Shown here piece by piece: positions 44,801 through 55,918 of a stretch of DNA of 64,000 bases. Every line of letters begins with the position of its first letter. Within the stretch, counting starts at the first letter, position 1. The notes under the pieces were generated by a model. That model was not told the DNA's origin. It saw only the letters and a list, made by a program, of their open reading frames with translations, and did no database searches. The stretch lies in contig JAUCBJ010003708.1 of assembly GCA_032718475.1 (NCBI GenBank), positions 1 to 64,000 of the forward strand. The letters are read 5' to 3'. A program made the translations under genes and the position numbers. Origin of the DNA: Nemertoderma westbladi. Its lineage: Eukaryota; Xenacoelomorpha; Nemertodermatida; Nemertodermatidae.

Positions 44801-47800
44801 TCCTTGATTATATATACTTGGCTGCAGGGGTATATAGCCTGGACAGGCAGATGGTGATCTACCAATGGCTGGTCAGGAGTAGAGTGTTCTCATGTCCACT
44901 CTGAGTGCACTTCGCTGTGACCTGCACCTGGCAGCAGGGATACAGGGCATGGCCCAGCAGATAAGCTGCACAGCCAATGGTGGGTCATGTGCGTCAGAGT
45001 AGGTATGGGTGATGGGCCTCATATCTGACTCCACTGCGACACCCACCCTGTGGAATGGCAAACCAGGGTGTGGTATTAGCCCCGAGAACTGTCTCGGCAA
45101 AAAAGCACCCCCCAACCACCACTATGGATTACATTAGTAATGCGGGGTCCTGTCACGGTCACCAGAAGCCAGTGGAACTACCGGACACAATTAATAGGCC
45201 TCACAGGCGTCAGTTATATCCTGACCGGCTGCCTGTCTCAGCCCCTACTGGAGAGAGAGAGCGGCCAACATTTCTGTGAGTCCCTTTACTGGGGAATTCC
45301 TTCGACTAATACTCTCCTAGTTTTGGTACAACCTTAATTCTAAATAATAATGTTAGCTTGTCCAGCTTTAGAAAGATACTATTTTGGATATCATTGTGCA
45401 ATGAAGATAAGATCGCATTGCATTATATTATATTACATTACAGTTCCAGGCATTGCATTGCATTGCATTACATGACAGTGCAGTTAGATGTTGAGCATAT
45501 TATTCCTATATTTATTCATTATTATGGTGGTTCCCGGCAATGTTGTATTATATTTTTGACGTTAATATTTGATTGTTTCTGAACTAGAATTTATTGGTCG
45601 TAAATATCAGATAATAGTTATATATTATTGGAACAAGAGGGAGTTTTGTAGGAAAGCTTACCCGATTCCACTCCACTAACCTGTCGATACTACTACTAGG
45701 ATCGGCATGCTGCATTGCAGCTGCATTTTTAAGAATGCTGTGCCGGCTTATCGACAAAATTGCACCGCCACAACTCCTTATCACCCATGACATTTGCTAG
45801 ATCATCCGCATCTTTAAGGCCAGTGTCCTTTAAGATGCGTCTCAAGAAAGTCATGGGCTGTCCACCATGCTTATTCACTCCATGAGGCTGCCAAAGTACA
45901 AGATTATGCACTGGCTGGTCCTCACGGCGAAAGCAATGTCCTGCAAAGCGGAGGCGATTTTGTTCTAGTGTCAAGCTTGGGGGAACCAATGAGACACCTC
46001 CAATGTTATATAGTGTCTGGTTGGAGATGTGTGCATTGTACTTGACACAATGAACCCGGCGTAGCATTCTTGTGAATGTGCCATCCAGAAATTTGGTGTC
46101 CTCAGCAGTTAGAGCCCAGCATGGACTCCCATAGAGGAGTACTGGAACTACTGCTGCTCTTAATAATCGGACCTTAAGTTTCCGATTAATTCTCGGTGAC
46201 TTCCAAATCCTGGAAAGCCTATTCAAGGCTGCCCATGCCTTTCCCTTACGTATTCGAAGGTCCTCACCTGACTTCCGGATCCATGATCCCAGGTAACAGA
46301 AGTCATCCACATGCTCAAGCATACCATCTTTTGAGCTTATGCTCATCCGATCAGAGACTTGCTGAGGACTTTCAAAGTTAACTGTCAATTACCCTGGGTA
46401 ATCAGGGAGGCCAGATTGTGAGGGGGGAAGGGATTCTGGAGTTGGAGGCTACTCTCACGTTCCACACCGACCAACCAAACCTTTGATGAACCTTGAGACA
46501 AGTTACTAGACTAGCCTCAGTAACATCCTAGCTAACACCACCCAATGCGACAAGGCGAGCTCACTGTGCCCTGGCAGATAAGCTTTCCCTCAGCGCAGTG
46601 GGGATTCAAGATCACCGAATGCGGACTGGACAGACTGATGAGGTTCTGATTAAGGACATGGGGGCGGTTGGTGACTCGCCTTCGCATCAGCAAATGATAC
46701 AGTGGTAATGGTGGGTTTGGTCTATTGATGAATCCAACTGCACATGCAGCATTGGACAAAATAGACCAAATTTCCAACCGCATCATCCGCTGCCATTCCT
46801 CATGTTCTGGAAGACTGGCTAAGAAGTTTCCGTGTGAGAAATAGTGTTTCTGATTTTGTGCTACTCTCCACCTAGTGTTGCCCCTGTAGAGGATGTGGAA
46901 AATTTCTACCACAATCTACAAGCAGCTACTGATGGAGTGGATCAGCATGCATTCTTAACTTTCCTGAGTGACTTTAATGCAAGTCAGCGTCACTCATCCG
47001 CATCGCCCTGGGTCTATAGCAATAGTGTTAACCGAGGTTCCATCCATCTTCAGGATTTTATCTCTGGAAATTGACTGTTTTCGGCTGGAACTCAGTTCAA
47101 CATGCGTACTGGAAAGCTATGAACTCACACTATAGCCTACAATGTAGCCTACATTGTAGTTATAGGTCCCTCGTCGTGGGCCATATGATTGGCCTATTTG
47201 AAATTCAACCGTCCATTGCGATATGTAACGTTAGTCTTGGATTGTTCTAAATTAGAAAAACACTAGTAAAACAGAAAAACATAGGGAAAACACTGTAAAA
47301 CATCCGGAAAATAGTGAAAATCTGGATCAACTGGAAATTTAACCCATGTACTACTCTAAATTAGTAGTAATCCTAAATGTACTCCTCGTACAGAACACCC
47401 TAAATAATCACAGTAAAACATTAACAACTATATTTAGAACGAACCAGTAACTCCTGGTCCACAACCCCCCAACCTTCTACCTCACCAACTGTCGTTCATA
47501 CCTCCGGTCCTCTACGATCATGCTCCCTTCGGGAAATCATTTGGTGACGTCACATCCCAACCAAATCCAACGTATTCAGCGTAAGTACACTCTATACCAA
47601 TATATTTAATTTATACAATTTTTATCACCCGCTAATATATAGTGACTATATTTATACAAAATTCTCAGAAAAAATTATGTTTGCGCAATTATGATTATGG
47701 TTTACGAATATAAGCGTATACGAATATACGAATATAATCTCATTCCGAAACAAAACATTTGATTTTCTTTAACTTTAGAAATGAAATACTACAAATTATA

Positions 47801-48600
47801 CGGTTACCAATTGCGTGGGTATCTATTATCCGGTTAAAATTATTGTCAGAGTACCTCCAATTCTTTGGTTATGACCAGCAACCAAACTATTGTCAGGGTG
47901 CGAATTAAACGGTACAAATTATACCGGAATGGTTTGTCTAAAACATAAACACCACTTTGTAGACGAATTGTCTACGAAATTTACAGCGAGCATATTTTAA
48001 TATTGAAATATTTCAAATTCTAATATTTTAGTGGACAAACAGTGGAGGCAGTGTTTGTTAGCGGTAACCCTAGAAACTCATTACATAACCCATCAACGTA
48101 CCTAACAGTAGAACGTCAGCAATCTGATGGCTCTTGGGCTGTTCTATACAACGATGGGTCCTGGGAAACCTGGTTAGTTAAACAAAAATTTAATTTTTAA
48201 TTTTGTACATTTTTTACTAATATAAGCAATGTATTATTATTGCAATGTGAGAAAAATATTTGAGAAAATCGAATATTACCAAATTTAAAGCTGTCTCTGA
48301 TATTTTAGTAATTGTTATTGCTAGATATTTAATTTTAAAATAATTAGGCCTACATTAATTTTAATTATCTTTTCTGATGACGATTAGCAACCTAATTAAG
48401 GCGCCTAATTAAATTATTTTAGGTTTCACTGGAAGATTACTTCATTTATACTGGGTGAGAGCGAAATCACAGTAACATGGAATATTCCAGAACACAACCC
48501 GCCTGGTCTGTATAGGATCACCCACAACGGATATTATAAGAACATATTCCAATATAAGTATCCGTATAAGGGTATAACCAATACCTTTAATGTTCAATAA
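41820..48600 (+). CDS. ASAH2: Neutral ceramidase, nine 3' exons (C-terminal ~432 aa)
   Basis: Nine exons with consistent phases: 41820-41942, 42109-42297, 42574-42768, 43344-43449, 43726-43853, 44431-44526, 47438-47580, 48032-48172, 48423-48600 (TAA). Nearly all are bounded by AG/GT with GTAAG-like donors. Together they give 432 residues, about 60% of a usual neutral ceramidase, which hydrolyses ceramide to sphingosine and fatty acid at the cell surface or in secretory compartments. The first exon holds the family signature NEGDVSPN with the nucleophilic serine. GEFTTMSG (across 43344/43726) and YITTYEEYQ (43726 exon) contain the expected zinc-ligand Glu and Tyr. The last three exons form the C-terminal immunoglobulin-like domain and end in Gln with no anchor. 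AATAAA at 49174-49179, followed by a GT-rich stretch, is a likely polyadenylation site. Exons for the N-terminal third (with the zinc histidines) are not in the 36-41.8 kb interval. They may lie further left with other genes nested in the intron, or be missing. Confidence 0.92.
44769..45091 (+). repeat. Dispersed repeat, copy A
   Basis: About 320 bp closely matching the reverse complement of 51175-51476. Shared words include GGCAGATGGTGATCTACCA, TGGCTGGTCAGGAGTAGAG and GACTCCACTGCGACACCCA. No coding frame and no tRNA-like boxes. Family unknown; possibly LINE untranslated sequence. Confidence 0.8.
45729..46388 (-). pseudogene. LINE reverse transcriptase C-terminal fragment
   Basis: 219 codons open on the minus strand. 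The sequence matches the thumb and post-RT region of APE-type LINEs (RTE/jockey-like): the block FCYLGSWI, then a run with KVRLLRAAVVPVLLYGS, RMLRRV, and RLRFAGHCFRRED, ending near a short basic-poor tail. The catalytic YxDD half of RT is absent, so this is a 5'-truncated remnant of the coding region. It may still be open because it is recent. It shares an intron with an endonuclease fragment in the opposite orientation just to its right. Confidence 0.8.
46844..47074 (+). pseudogene. LINE APE endonuclease fragment, opposite orientation
   Basis: 76 codons resembling the central part of an exonuclease/endonuclease/phosphatase domain: CYSPPS, VENFYHNLQAATDGV, HAFLTFLSDFNA, then SPWVY and HLQDFISGN before a stop. 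The normal GDFN catalytic motif reads SDFN here. It lacks the beginning and end of the domain. Confidence 0.65.
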
Positions 48601-49849
48601 CTTCAACCTGAAATTAATTGACAACTCGTAACAATTACTTTCGTAAATAATATTTATTATAGGTCAAATAATGTATTTCTTCGGAAAACCATTATCCATA
48701 AATTTGGTATTGATAATATCAGCTTATCTATACAGTAAATTACTTCACGGTTGAATTCAGAAACTCTACGCAGGTTACGGGTATAGTTTATTATAATATA
48801 CTGTATGTATTTATCTATAAACCTTATTACTTAATTACCAAAATTACCAAGTCATTATTAAATTTATAATGTTTTGTCGTCAATATTTGTATCGTAATTT
48901 GATGATGTAATATAGTAATGTAGTTATCCAACATATTCAACAAATTGTTTGCTAATATATATGTTGTTAATTTAATTTTTAAAATGATATTAATATAAAT
49001 AATAATTAACGGTGGGAATACGTTAAAATTCGCAGGGAGTGATCGCTCTACCGAAATTTCTGCCAGATTGCAGGGTTTTCTTCTTGGTTGCTCCTATAGT
49101 GGTGATAGGATGTTGTCACTCCAAGCCCATCACTATTAAACCACTCTTAGTCTGTTTGTTTGAAAGAACGCTCAATAAATGTGATGTAATGTTTTGTTTA
49201 GTTAATTAATTCAATAATTAATTATGTTTGAAATGATGAAGAAGCTTATGTACTAGATATGTACAGCTGATTATATAAATATCAAAATAATTGGTATCAT
49301 AAAGTTGGGGTATCGCTGATACGCTACAGAACTAACTTATAATTATCGTGATAAATATTAATTTACAGTTTTCCTAACCTGATAACACAATTTATTGCGT
49401 CGAAAGTATATGTACCCCTTATTTGTATTCTTATGATTTTTGTTCAACTGTAGGCCTACTGTAATATGGCGGACCATCCCCCGAACCCCAATCATGTACT
49501 GTATTTAGATAAATATTCACTAAAAAAATTTTAACAAATAAATTTACACTAAACTATATTATTAAAATAATAAGATATGTAGAACTCCGGATCAATTAGT
49601 GGGTGTGACAGAATCGTTTTTTTCCGATTTCAAATTTGATTGATAGCTATTTGAGAAAAGTATCTTTGTCGAGACAGGAAAGTAAAAGTAAAGTAAATTA
49701 AAGAACATTTTTTTCGGCCACTAGGCCAAGGATTACGCACAAAGTCTGACGACTTATTTACAGTGCGGTCCGGTCCCCCCAGAACTTTATTCCCCTCCCC
49801 AGAGGAAACTCCAGTACTCATTTAGCTACCACTTAAGGATGCAAGGCAG
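48601..49849. other. Ceramidase 3' UTR and intergenic DNA
   Basis: Contains the likely ceramidase polyadenylation signal at 49174. Bases 49020-49140 are less AT-rich, but I see no open frame or RNA fold. The rest is AT-rich with no gene. Confidence 0.45.
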
Positions 49850-50114
49850 AGATAATAATAATAATAATAATATTGGTTATTTATATAGCGCTTTATTATG
49901 CTCGGCATACTCAAAGCGCTTTTATTATCATTACCCCAGCAAAGCCAGGTTCCCATTATACCGCTGGGTTGGCGTAGGCACTAATGTCTAAAGTGTCTTG
50001 CCTAGGGACACAACAGTGCGAAATTTCTACAGCCTTTAGTCGGATTCGAACCTGCGCCACCAAACACTATTGTGTAAGCAGTTCAGGCGCCATATCCACT
50101 CGGACACTGCGACA
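49850..50114 (-). mobile_element. tRNA-derived SINE, Ser/Leu-like head
   Basis: Read on the minus strand: a tRNA-like head with A box CAGTGTCCGAGTGG (50096-50109) and B box CAGGTTCGAATCC (50042-50054), spaced as in a long-variable-arm (class II) tRNA. A body follows, then a 3' end AAAGCGCTATATAAATAACC and an (ATT)n tail at 49851-49872. The 3' tail type is widespread in marine-animal SINEs that borrow LINE machinery (established knowledge; subfamily not named here). Confidence 0.8.
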
Positions 50115-50256
50115 TTTAAGATCATCATAGATGCGTCCTGGCTGGTCCCTTTAAAGCATTCGTGCCGAAACGAAAACTGCCCTGGCCCATGTGAGGATCG
50201 AACCCACGACCTACGGGAGATGTGAATTCAATGCAACCACTACACCAAGGTAGAGA
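50115..50256 (-). mobile_element. Second tRNA-derived SINE unit
   Basis: Directly upstream of the first SINE and in the same orientation. Minus strand gives A box TTGGTGTAGTGGTT near 50230-50245 and B box GGGTTCGATCC (50195-50205), a compact tRNA-like head of a different tRNA origin. It is about 140 bp with no clear tail before joining the first SINE. It could be one dimeric SINE or two insertions. Confidence 0.65.
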
Positions 50257-50257
50257 C

Positions 50258-52156
50258 AGGGGGGGGGGGGGGGGGGGGGGAATGGACGCAAATCCCATCT
50301 TGGCGAATTAATATCCCGTCTCAATATTAAATTCTCAATTTAGGGAAATGAGCAGGTTACAGTGGCACGTTATTTTAACCTTCCCATTTACAACGACCCC
50401 GGTGACATAAATCTCTAATTTCTTTCTTCAATAGTTGTATGTGGGGTTCTGAACTTTACAGTACCTTCCTAGCATATGTAATAATTATATGAATAACAAT
50501 GAATATTTGTTTTGCTTAGCTATTTGAAATAAAAATACACACATCTTTTTGAGCTACACAAGCTGTCAATAATGACCAATAATACTGGGGTCAATAATGA
50601 CCCCACTGATAAAATCGAATACCGGTTAGTGTTAGGTGCATCACCTGCCCCTTTTTTCGAAATTGGTGTTCTAGATAGTTTTATTTTGTTACATTCCCCA
50701 AAAAAGAGTTACACGCCAAAATTTATAAAAATTTGACAATGTCTAGAGGGTCCACACTCACACTCACACTAAGCACATGGCCAGTTACCGCCCTTGGCGC
50801 ATGTGAGTCATATGATGCTCATTTGAACCGCAATGACCGATTTAGTTGGTGTAGACACTTTCAAAACAAGCATAAAGCGAATAGTTTTTGAGATATTGCA
50901 GAAAATGTGAAGTGCGGCATAAGTCAACATTAGTAGCGCCTTGATGCGATATTGATAAATTCACTAACAATGATACTTCTAATTATCTCGAGGCGTCCAG
51001 AATTTACACATAACTGCAACGATCAATTTAGGTGATGTTGACACTCTAAAAATATTTAGTTGAGTGATTAGTTTTGATTGATTGATTGATTGATTGAGTT
51101 CTCGAGTTATTGTACAAAATGTAAAGGCTAGGTCCACCACAATTGATGAACTTTTATTTTGAGTTGACCTAGTCCAGCTCTCGGGGCAAATACCACAGGG
51201 TGGGTGTCGCAGTGGAGTCAGATATGAGGCCCATCACCCATATCTACTCTGGCGCACATGACCCACCATTGGCTGTGCAGCTCCTCAGCTGGGTCATGCC
51301 CTGTACCCCTGCTGCCAGGTGCAGGTCGCAGTGAAGTGTACTCAGAGTGGACATGAGAACACTCTACTCCTGACCAGCCATTGGTAGATCACCATCTGCC
51401 TGGCCAGGCCATATACCCCTGCAGCCAAGTATAGGGGTCCTTAATCCAGGACCAACGGCGTCCTTATCCCAGAACGATAGAACCTAGTCCAGACATTTTG
51501 TTCAATAACCCTAAATTTCCCCTAAATCTACATCCCCTAAATTGATCATTACAGTTATGTCAATTTTGGATGCCTTGAGATAATTAGAAGTATCATTTTT
51601 AGTGTATTTGTCAATATCGACTTCACAATTTCTGCAATATCTCAAAAACTATTCGCTCTATGCTTGTTTTGAAGGTGTCTACACCAAGTAAATCTGTAAT
51701 TGGGGTTCTAATCAGCATAATATCAATGCAGTAGGAAAATTAAAAGTTGATCATCACAAAACTGGGGAATATGAGAATATGACACACTTGCGCCAAGAGC
51801 GGGAACTGGCGGGCTTAGTGTGAGTGTGGACCCTCTAACATTGTTCAATTTTCATAAAACTTGGCACGGGACACTATTTTGTGGAGTGTAAAAAAATAAA
51901 GACATGAGGAAACTGTAGGCCTACCATATATATATTGGGGGAAAAATCACATTCAACTGAATGGGGTCAGAAACGACCCCAGGTGGTGGAAATGGCACTT
52001 TAGCACGTGTACATAGGAAGGTTAACCAAAACAATAAACTAAACACAATAGAACAGGTTACAGTTTTATTTTTGAGTGTAATCAGCTGTTATTTGCGTCC
52101 AATTTCCCCTGGAGAGGGATGAATGTTTTTTGCGTCCAGTTTCCTCCCCCCCCCCT
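50258..52156. mobile_element. Long inverted-repeat element with poly-G ends
   Basis: Left arm about 50258-51060, right arm about 51500-52156, imperfect inverted copies. Matching segments include the poly-G/poly-C ends next to ATGGACGCAAAT and TTTGCGTCCAGT, GGGTCCACACTCACACTAAGC, GGTGTAGACAC, GCGAATAGTTTTTGAGATATTGCAG, and GATACTTCTAATTATCTC. The loop holds copy B of a dispersed repeat. There is no transposase. A non-autonomous foldback-type DNA element is the best description; target duplications are obscured by the homopolymers. Confidence 0.75.
51175..51476 (-). repeat. Dispersed repeat, copy B (in the loop)
   Basis: Reverse-complement match of 44769-45091 with scattered substitutions. It sits between the arms of the long inverted repeat, so either it inserted there or it belongs to the element interior. 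Confidence 0.8.
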
Positions 52157-52179
52157 ATCTGGGAAATTCAGAGCGCGGA

Positions 52180-52475
52180 AGGATTTACTGTGGTAGATCA
52201 CCCATGGTGGTGAACAGGCATTCCTTTAGGAAACCGAGTGGAAGGGTTTAATGTGGAAGATCACCCATGGTGGTGAACAGGCATTCCTTTAAGAAACAGA
52301 GTGGAAGGGTTTACTGTGGAAGATCACCCATGGTGGTGAATAGGCATTCCTTTAGGAAACCGAGTGGAAGGGTTTACTGTGGAAGATCACCTATGGTGGT
52401 GAACAGGCATTCCTTTAGGAAACATAATGGAAGGGTTTACTGTGGAAGATCACCTATGGTGTTGAACAGGGTACG
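52180..52475 (+). repeat. 63-bp minisatellite, about 4.6 copies
   Basis: Exact 63-bp spacing of AGATCACC(C/T)ATGGTG at 52195, 52258, 52321, 52384 and 52447. Because 63 is divisible by three, one frame stays open as a 21-residue repeat for 70 codons. I see no flanking coding sequence, so I do not call a gene. Confidence 0.9.
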
Positions 52476-52479
52476 CTAG

Positions 52480-55400
52480 AACACAGAACGCCATCCGTAA
52501 TAATTCATAAACCTCTGATTACCTTCGACCTGATGTGGAATGAACCAGGGACGGATTAAGAGGGTGGGGGCTGAGGGCTACAGCGTCAGGGGCAGTAAAG
52601 TTGGAAGGGGCCCGCAAGTTGGGAGAAATTTACCGTACATATCTCACTGATAAAACAACCTCATTGTCCTCATTTATTTATTACGCTAATTTATGGCTGT
52701 GCAATAAATATTTATATCTCACATATACTGTAGCACCATTCATAGACTGATAAACCATGCCTGATTAGAGAATTAAATTGAAACAAAATAGAAGACCCTC
52801 AAATGGTAGGCAACGGATAGCAGAAGCCAAAATGTCATAAATATTTCATTCTAGAACATGTAATTATTTCTTGAGGTGAACCAGTAGTTTGAAAGGAAGA
52901 AGGAAGTTGCATTAACTATTACTGTATTACCTCGACTCGGCTACCCAGACAGCCAGACTATCGACTCGGCTACTAACTAGGCAGCTAGCCAGGGTGATTA
53001 TAGAGGCTGTTGCGCTGTCAGTCAGTGTCAGAGAGATGGTAACAGCCAATATGGGGTAAGGATTTACCCCTGGGGCTTTAACTGTCAGATAGTCTGATAC
53101 CAACTATCAGACAGTCTTTTTCAACTATCAGATAGATGATCGCCCAGTTACAAGTTGCCCCTCATTTGTATTTTTTTAAACCCCGAGTGTTGTTGACGGA
53201 GTCTGTTACTTCCGAAATCGTTGATCGTGGTGGCGGTGCCGGAATTCTGGCTTTGATTAAAAACACTGAACTGCTGAACGATGGCGGAATTTACGAAACA
53301 TGGATTCATAATCCGAGGAGGCGACGGAGTCCATTAAACGTAAACAATGAAACGATCGCGATGGACGCAGTCTATTCAATCCAGAATCCAGAACGGACGG
53401 AACCAACACAACGGTGTCTATGTAAACTCTATGTCTGAAAAGCTGGAACAATGCGAACGAGGCTACTGTAAAGTTCAGAAGTTAGACTGGTTGTGAGATT
53501 AACCTGCCAAAGCCAATAGGCCCTACTACTGTAACTCAATAGAATTCGCTTTCTTCGAATTCCTAATAATACTGTATATTTTTGTTCGAGCTTTTAGAAG
53601 TTAGAAGACTAAGACTTCGATGATTTTCACTGTTAAACCTTATTTATTATCACAGAAATCTTGGTGCTCTAGATAACAAACAGGTCTACATGGCTTTACG
53701 GTAATTACAACAGGCAGACAGGTTGCTAATAAGAATTATACAGTTATAGTGTTGACGCCCTTTAAAGACATGGTATTATGGACCGGTTGAATTATACTTT
53801 GAACTCTGATTTGAGGCAACCTTTTCATGAATATGGAGTAGACAGACTCACACGCGTTTGGGCTATCTAATGATAACATATGTTCTCATACACACCAATT
53901 GATTGTGAATCGAGACTGCTAAATTTGCCGTCCAAAGCTTACCTTGTTAAATATGGATATAAACAAGTTCGAAGGTATGCCGTATTAATATCCAAACACA
54001 GCATTTCCATATCATTAACAAATATACAATAATTATCCATCAAATACAACAATGGGGTTCACGACTCAAATTCAAAACCCATTAATTAGATATGCAATAA
54101 TATCACAGAAACGCAATGGCGTTTACAGAATTCAATAAGATGATAAAATAGCCGAGATATTGGTGTTTTCATTTTAAAAATTATTCAATATTTGAAAACG
54201 ATCTGTGATTGTTCGTGACGTCACTGTACGCCTCCGAATCCCATTGATATCAACATTCATATACCTAAATACTATCACTATCTTTGTATAAATTAGGCAG
54301 TTTGTTACTGCAGTACTTGCTACATTAGTACTGTAGTACAGTGCAGCAGCTACCGCCTACCGGTACACGTACAAGCCTTCCAGCAATGTATAGGCCTACT
54401 TGCTTATTTATACGGCGAACGGAGAGTAGGTACCCGGGACAACGACAAGCGACAAGGACAGAAGGAGGAGCGAACTTGGGGTACCCGGAGCGCCGGAGCC
54501 GGAACGCCCGGAGCACAATGGCACCATAAATAATGTGGTACTGGTACCACGTTTTGTTGGAAATTTACTATAATTCATAAACTGTAAGCCAGATGTTATC
54601 AGCAAACATCCTTCTGGTATTAGCAAAGCAGAATACACTACAAAGAAATGTCGCAATGTGTGGCATAAAACTAGCAATCGAATGTGAAAGAATTCCTTAG
54701 AACCCTGAATCATATCTATACACCTAGCAACTTCCAATCAGAAGCTTATTTACTGCATTTGTTTACTAGAGTTCAATTGTAGAAAATAAAAAAGGCTCTC
54801 ATTGGCCGCATCCCAACCACTAAGGAGGAGGTAAGGAATGTAGAGAAATGAATGAACTTGTCAGGGCGTGTGGCCTTTACAAATCTTATCTAGATATTTA
54901 ATCAGTACCGGTACTACTGTATGAATCAATTAATCTTATCTGAATATTCAATCAGTTCTATGGCTTGGGAGTACTGTAGAACAGCGTATTGCTAATAAAA
55001 TGTGCGTTTTAGTCGCAAAAGCTTTAACAAAATATAAAATATTTTAAGTAATAAATGAAGGATAATTCAAAAAGAGAAACAATTTCTCCCATTAGAAAGG
55101 TTTTAATATTATTCCGGACATTCGATCCGATCTGATATTAAAAATTGATCTGATATTAAACATTGATGGTACACCCTTAACAATAATCAGAATTATTTAA
55201 AACTTATATCCACTCTTAACAATAATTAATTAGAATTACAATCATTAATTAGTTCATTACCATTATTATTTATTTTGTATTACATTATTTAATAAAAAAA
55301 ACATCATAAAGATAAATTTATTATCATCCGTTATCATTATTTTATTTATTAGTTGATAAAAAAAATAGTTGACTAGGGCTATTTAAAACAAGGGGGTAAG

Positions 55401-55914
55401 ATGATGTGGTAGGCTACGTGATAATGTTAGTTTCTCATCAAACCAAACCTATCGATTAACGTCCAAATATATCCATTATCCAATTTCGCAATCCATACTA
55501 ATCAGTTCCGGTAAGTAATAATTATCGCAAGGATATGATTACTGTAGGTACATGATATTCTCAAACCAAACCTATCCATCCATTGACGTCAAATCTCAAT
55601 CCATACTATAATCAGTATGTAATAATGTACCCTGTACTGTCAATGTATATTTCATTTTGTTATTTTCTTTTTGTATAATTAAATTGCTTAAAGTCCCGCC
55701 GGGATATACTGTACATATAGCTGTTACAGCTATGTGTTTCCCATAGAATGTTTATGTTGAATAATGTTCTGATGTTTAACAGTTTAATGCTGTACTGTAA
55801 GGTGTTAAAATAAATGTTTAAAGTGGAAAGTAGGCTAATGTTTAAAGGAAAACGTTAGCAAAAAAGTGGATTTGAAATAATAGTAATTTCTTACTGTATT
55901 ACTATTAATTACTA
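52480..55914. other. Non-coding stretch, no gene recognised
   Basis: Bases 53040-53150 carry repeated AACTATCAGAYAG words. The interval 53136-53438 is open for about 100 codons but resembles nothing I know and has no splice context. A GC-richer patch at 54400-54530 contains small duplications of GGTACCCGG and GCCGGA. Around 55430-55630 a block with AAACCAAACCTATC and ATCAGT is repeated about 140 bp apart. The rest is AT-rich. Confidence 0.4.
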
Positions 55915-55918
55915 TTAA

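Larger units (their letters stand above)
44527..47437. other. Ceramidase intron filled with repeats
   Basis: A 2.9-kb intron, much longer than its neighbours (166-602 bp in the exons before it). It holds a dispersed repeat (44769-45091), a LINE RT fragment on the minus strand and a LINE endonuclease fragment on the plus strand. Bases 45410-45475 contain a CATTGCATTG/ATTACATT simple repeat. Confidence 0.7.

Noticed and set aside
50042..50256. Possible functional tRNA genes on the minus strand
   Set aside because: A and B boxes are present, but acceptor stems do not pair and the units are embedded in SINE bodies with SINE tails.
52195..52470. CRISPR-like direct repeats
   Set aside because: Units are contiguous with no unique spacers and the DNA is eukaryotic; this is a minisatellite.
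52267..52479. 70-codon open frame with 21-residue repeats
   Set aside because: It is only the 63-bp minisatellite read in one frame; no other coding evidence.
53136..53438. 100-codon open frame
   Set aside because: No recognisable family, no splice sites, and an overlapping open frame on the other strand; left as unrecognised DNA.
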